Assembly (NCBI GenBank): GCA_937859855.1
Contig: CALMAR010000311.1
Location: 1-7,411, forward strand
Direction of reading: 5' to 3'
DNA: 7,411 bases
Source: an uncultured Kineosporia sp.
GTDB taxonomy: Bacteria; Actinomycetota; Actinomycetes; Actinomycetales; Kineosporiaceae
Positions 5,486 through 7,411 of the stretch are shown here, piece by piece. The notes beneath the pieces are model-generated. The model worked only from the letters and a program-made list of their open reading frames with translations, was not told the origin of the DNA and made no database searches. Numbering within the stretch: the first letter of the stretch is position 1; each line of letters opens with the position of its first letter. The translations under genes were made by a program, and so were the position numbers.

Positions 5486-6991
5486 GTGCCGACCCTGACT
5501 CTCAGTGCCAAGGACCCCGCCTCACTGGCCGCCGACGCACTCGTCGTCGGACTCACGTCCTCAGCCTCCGGCCTGCGGCTGGCGACGGGTACCGAGTTAT
5601 CCGCAGCGGTGAAGACCCGGCTGTCCGCGGCAGCTGAAGCAGCTGGAGCCAGCGCGCAACTGGAAGCCACTCAGCGGATCCCGCCGGTGCCGGGTATGGC
5701 CGCACGTTCGGTGCTGTTGGTGGGCATGGGCGACAGCACGCAGGCTCGTGATGCTGAAGCGGTTCGCCGGGCCGCTGGTGCGGCAGCCAATTCCCTGGCC
5801 GGATTGAACCGGGCGGTCTTCGCACTGCCAGCCGGCGATGGCGCCTCGATTGGGGCGGTGTGCGAGGGTGCATTGCTGGGCGCTTACGCCTACAACCGTT
5901 ATCGGACTCAGGCTGGAGCGAAGCCCGCGCTGGCCGCGATCACGGTGACGGCGGCGCAGGCGGTGATCGGTGGGGCGCGCGGTATTACCCGGCGGGCCCG
6001 GCTGCTGGCCGGGGCAGTGCACGGCACCCGGGATCTGATCAACGCGGCCCCAGCCGACCTCTATCCGGCCACCTTCGCCGCGCAGGCACAGCAGGTGGTG
6101 GCCGGCCTGCCGATCAAGTTCAGCGTGCTGGACGAGCGGCGGCTGGCTCGCGGCGGTTATGGCGGTCTGATCGCGGTCGGGCAGGGGTCTTCCCGGCCGC
6201 CCAGACTGGTTCGGCTGGACTACCACCCAGCCAGCGCTGATCGGCACATCGCCCTGGTCGGGAAGGGCATCACCTTCGACTCTGGTGGTCTCTCGATCAA
6301 GACCGCCAAGGGCATGGAGGAGATGAAGAGCGATATGTCCGGCGCCGCCGCGGTGCTGCACACGGTCGCCGCGGCCGCTCAGCTGGAATTGCCGGTCCGG
6401 ATCACCGGCTGGCTGGCGCTGGCCGAGAATATGCCATCGGGCACAGCCCAGCGGCCGTCCGACGTGATCACGATCCGCGGCGGACGCACGGTGGAGGTAC
6501 TGAACACTGACGCCGAGGGACGGCTGGTTCTGGCTGACGCCATCGTGGCGGCCGGCGAGCTGAGGCCGGACTTCATCATCGATATTGCCACCCTGACCGG
6601 CGCGCAGATGATTGCTCTGGGCAATCGGGTATCGGCGGTGATGGCCAACGACGACGAGCTGAGAGGCCTCGTGACCTCGGCCGCCGCTGAGTCGGGCGAG
6701 CAGTTCTGGCCGATGCCACTGCCGGCGGAGTTGCGGGCCAGCATGGATTCGCGCGTCGCCGATATCGCGAACATCGGCGAACGGTTCGGCGGGATGCTTG
6801 TTGCCGGACTGTTTCTCAAGGAATTCGTCCCGGTACGCGACGGCGTGGCGGTCCCGTGGGCGCACCTCGACATCGCCGGCCCCTCATTCAACGGCGGGCG
6901 CGCTCATGGCTACACGCCCGAGGGTGGCACCGGTGTCGGGGTCCGGACGCTACTCACACTCAGTGAAGGGCTTTCTCGTTCGCCAAAGTGA
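5486..6991 (+). CDS. pepA: Leucyl aminopeptidase, M17 family
   Basis: This is a cytosolic two-metal aminopeptidase that removes N-terminal residues from peptides, normally as a hexamer. The 501-residue length is typical. Residues 1-160 form the variable N-terminal domain and the remainder the catalytic domain. Every expected active-site residue is present with E. coli PepA spacing. Metal ligands are Lys260 and Asp265 in GKGITFDSGG (259-268), Asp283 in KSDMSGAA (281-288), and Asp342 and Glu344 in NTDAEGRLVLADA (340-352). The catalytic pair is Lys272 and Arg346. The C-terminus WAHLDIAGPSF (458-468) and PEGGTGVGVRTLL (478-490) is canonical. The GTG start is probably leaderless. In other actinomycetes this gene is followed by 2-oxoacid dehydrogenase components; here it is followed by an unusual repeat gene. 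Confidence 0.97.
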   Translation: MPTLTLSAKDPASLAADALVVGLTSSASGLRLATGTELSAAVKTRLSAAAEAAGASAQLEATQRIPPVPGMAARSVLLVGMGDSTQARDAEAVRRAAGAAANSLAGLNRAVFALPAGDGASIGAVCEGALLGAYAYNRYRTQAGAKPALAAITVTAAQAVIGGARGITRRARLLAGAVHGTRDLINAAPADLYPATFAAQAQQVVAGLPIKFSVLDERRLARGGYGGLIAVGQGSSRPPRLVRLDYHPASADRHIALVGKGITFDSGGLSIKTAKGMEEMKSDMSGAAAVLHTVAAAAQLELPVRITGWLALAENMPSGTAQRPSDVITIRGGRTVEVLNTDAEGRLVLADAIVAAGELRPDFIIDIATLTGAQMIALGNRVSAVMANDDELRGLVTSAAAESGEQFWPMPLPAELRASMDSRVADIANIGERFGGMLVAGLFLKEFVPVRDGVAVPWAHLDIAGPSFNGGRAHGYTPEGGTGVGVRTLLTLSEGLSRSPK

Positions 6992-7134
6992 GCGATGAGT
7001 CCGTAAATTCTATTCTGCCCGGAATATACCCATCGCGCAGCCGGATCGTGCGTGAACCGAACACTCAGTAATCACTCCGTCTAGAACCGGCGGCGCGCAA
7101 GTCATGGCTGCGCATCACTCCTCTGGAGATAGCC
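6992..7134 (+). promoter_or_regulatory. Intergenic region upstream of the repeat gene, with AT-rich patch
   Basis: This is 143 bp between the pepA stop and the repeat gene. An AT-rich patch at about 7003-7029 stands out from the GC-rich surroundings and contains TANNNT hexamers TAAATT (7004-7009) and TATTCT (7011-7016), plus TATACC (7025-7030). Any of these could be a -10, implying a 5' leader of roughly 100 nt. I find no matching -35. There is no strong hairpin with a U-run, so I see no clear pepA terminator. The first hint of coding downstream is the Shine-Dalgarno near 7125. Confidence 0.3.
7124..7128 (+). promoter_or_regulatory. Ribosome binding site of the repeat gene
   Basis: TGGAG ends 6 nt before the ATG at 7135, which is ideal spacing. 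It selects the 7135 frame over the overlapping ATG at 7104, which has no comparable site. It also argues that the plus strand is the coding strand through the downstream array. Confidence 0.6.
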
Positions 7135-7411
7135 ATGATCAGCACCCGCTCCGTCGTCCTGCCCGAAATCGCCCAGATCCTTGGTGTCATCGCACGTCCG
7201 GCGGACAAGTGGCCGGTCGGCTCGGCCGACAAGTGGCCGGTCACCGGCTCGGCGTCAGCCGACAAGTGGCCAGTCGCGAACACGGACAAGTGGCCGGTCA
7301 GCTCGGCCGACAAGTGGCCAGTCACCGGCTCGGCCGACAAGTGGCCAGTCGCGGCGTCAGCCGACAAGTGGCCAGTCGCGAACACAGACAAGTGGCCGGT
7401 CAGCTCGGCCG
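7135..7411 (+). CDS. Unrecognised protein with tandem DKWPV repeats, 3' end outside window
   Basis: No function is assigned. The open frame runs 92 codons to the edge without a stop. Residues 1-23 (MISTRSVVLPEIAQILGVIA, then RPA) are ordinary, with a predicted amphipathic helix PEIAQILGV. From residue 24 the protein becomes DKWPV units separated by GSA, TGSASA, ANT, SSA, TGSA, AASA, ANT and SSA. Eight full units are visible and a ninth begins at the last base. There is no signal peptide, Cys or long hydrophobic stretch. The frame has a good ribosome binding site, high GC at third positions, mostly synonymous variation in the repeat (CCG/CCA for Pro), and periods that are all multiples of three. 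Possible readings are a leader plus repeated cores of a modified peptide, a repeat-expanded HTH protein, or a chance frame over a DNA repeat array. Confidence refers to this being a translated gene. Confidence 0.58.
   Translation, partial: MISTRSVVLPEIAQILGVIARPADKWPVGSADKWPVTGSASADKWPVANTDKWPVSSADKWPVTGSADKWPVAASADKWPVANTDKWPVSSA
7204..7411 (+). repeat. Tandem array of a 15-bp core, GACAAGTGGCCRGTC, at 24-33 bp periods
   Basis: Eight exact copies (R = G or A) start at 7204, 7228, 7261, 7285, 7309, 7336, 7363 and 7387, all in the same orientation. The periods are 24, 33, 24, 24, 27, 27 and 24. A ninth copy would begin at 7411. A higher-order 102-bp duplication is superimposed: 7252-7309 matches 7354-7411 with one difference (G7284 versus A7386, synonymous in the DKWPV frame). 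The inter-core segments are built from a few pieces: TCGGCC, GCGTCAGCC, GCGAAC and ACCGGC. The array continues beyond the window, so total copy number is unknown. Such arrays usually vary in length by recombination or slippage. Confidence 0.97.

Noticed and set aside
5597..6865. 422-residue minus-strand frame opposite pepA
   Set aside because: It is a shadow frame of a strongly conserved M17 peptidase and its translation shows no family motifs.
7065..7391. Minus-strand open frame with TGHLSA repeats
   Set aside because: It is the mirror of the DKWPV array. Outside the repeats it reads as an Arg/Ser/Met-rich sequence without family character, uses the rare TTG Leu codon in every unit, and has no supported start. 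A large plus-strand frame from 7104 is rejected for similar reasons.
7204..7411. CRISPR array
   Set aside because: The core is only 15 bp, the spacers are 9-18 bp, low-complexity and related to each other, and every period is a multiple of three. CRISPR spacers are longer, unique and not codon-phased.
7204..7411. IS21-type multiple terminal repeats or replication iterons
   Set aside because: Short direct repeats with a GTGGCC-like core at insertion sequence ends are a real alternative. However, no transposase or terminal inverted repeat is visible, codon phase is kept throughout, and a gene start with a Shine-Dalgarno precedes the array. I keep it as a competing explanation that sequence beyond the edge can test.

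Overview
The window is high-GC DNA from an actinomycete. A propionibacterial-type or related Actinomycetota genome is likely, but I cannot fix the genus. The evidence is strong G/C bias at third codon positions, many GTG starts, an Actinomycetota-specific membrane protein family (DUF3043), TANNNT-type leaderless promoters, and the gene order cobU-cobT-cobS / gcvT / pepA. Mycobacterium tuberculosis has a related order (cobT-cobS-ilvE-gcvT-pepB). Most of the window is conserved core chromosome.

Layout. Positions 1-344 (minus) hold the N-terminal part of a TetR-family repressor that runs off the left edge. Positions 479-1087 (plus) encode a DUF3043 membrane protein. Positions 1098-1310 (minus) encode a small conserved-looking hypothetical protein. 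A 20-bp gap carries a symmetric TACCGTA element that looks like a shared -10 for two divergent leaderless transcripts. Next comes a tightly packed cobalamin cluster on plus: cobU (1331-2437), cobT-like (2434-3342) and cobS (3350-4225), for nucleotide-loop assembly in vitamin B12 synthesis. It meets gcvT (4236-5342, minus; glycine cleavage T-protein) tail to tail through a 7-bp-stem hairpin. pepA (5486-6991, plus; M17 leucyl aminopeptidase) diverges from gcvT and probably has a leaderless mRNA.

How the genes work together. CobU activates adenosylcobinamide to the GDP form, CobT activates the lower-ligand base to its alpha-ribotide, and CobS joins the two. Only CobS looks ordinary. CobU carries a shortened N-terminal domain that looks like a metallo-beta-lactamase (MBL) fold without its metal-binding motif. 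The CobT homologue is short and lacks the canonical GEMGIGNTT and GEGTGA motifs. gcvT and pepA are textbook housekeeping genes and have no direct link to B12.

The part least explained by known families is the right edge. After pepA, a gene with a good ribosome binding site begins at 7135. After about 23 ordinary residues it becomes a tandem array of DKWPV units, with eight complete copies in view and a ninth starting at the last base. The units are separated by 3-6 small residues and every nucleotide period is a multiple of three. The array continues past the window. Candidate explanations are a multi-core peptide precursor, a repeat-expanded small HTH protein, or a DNA-level array such as an insertion sequence end. 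The sequence in view favours coding but does not settle function.
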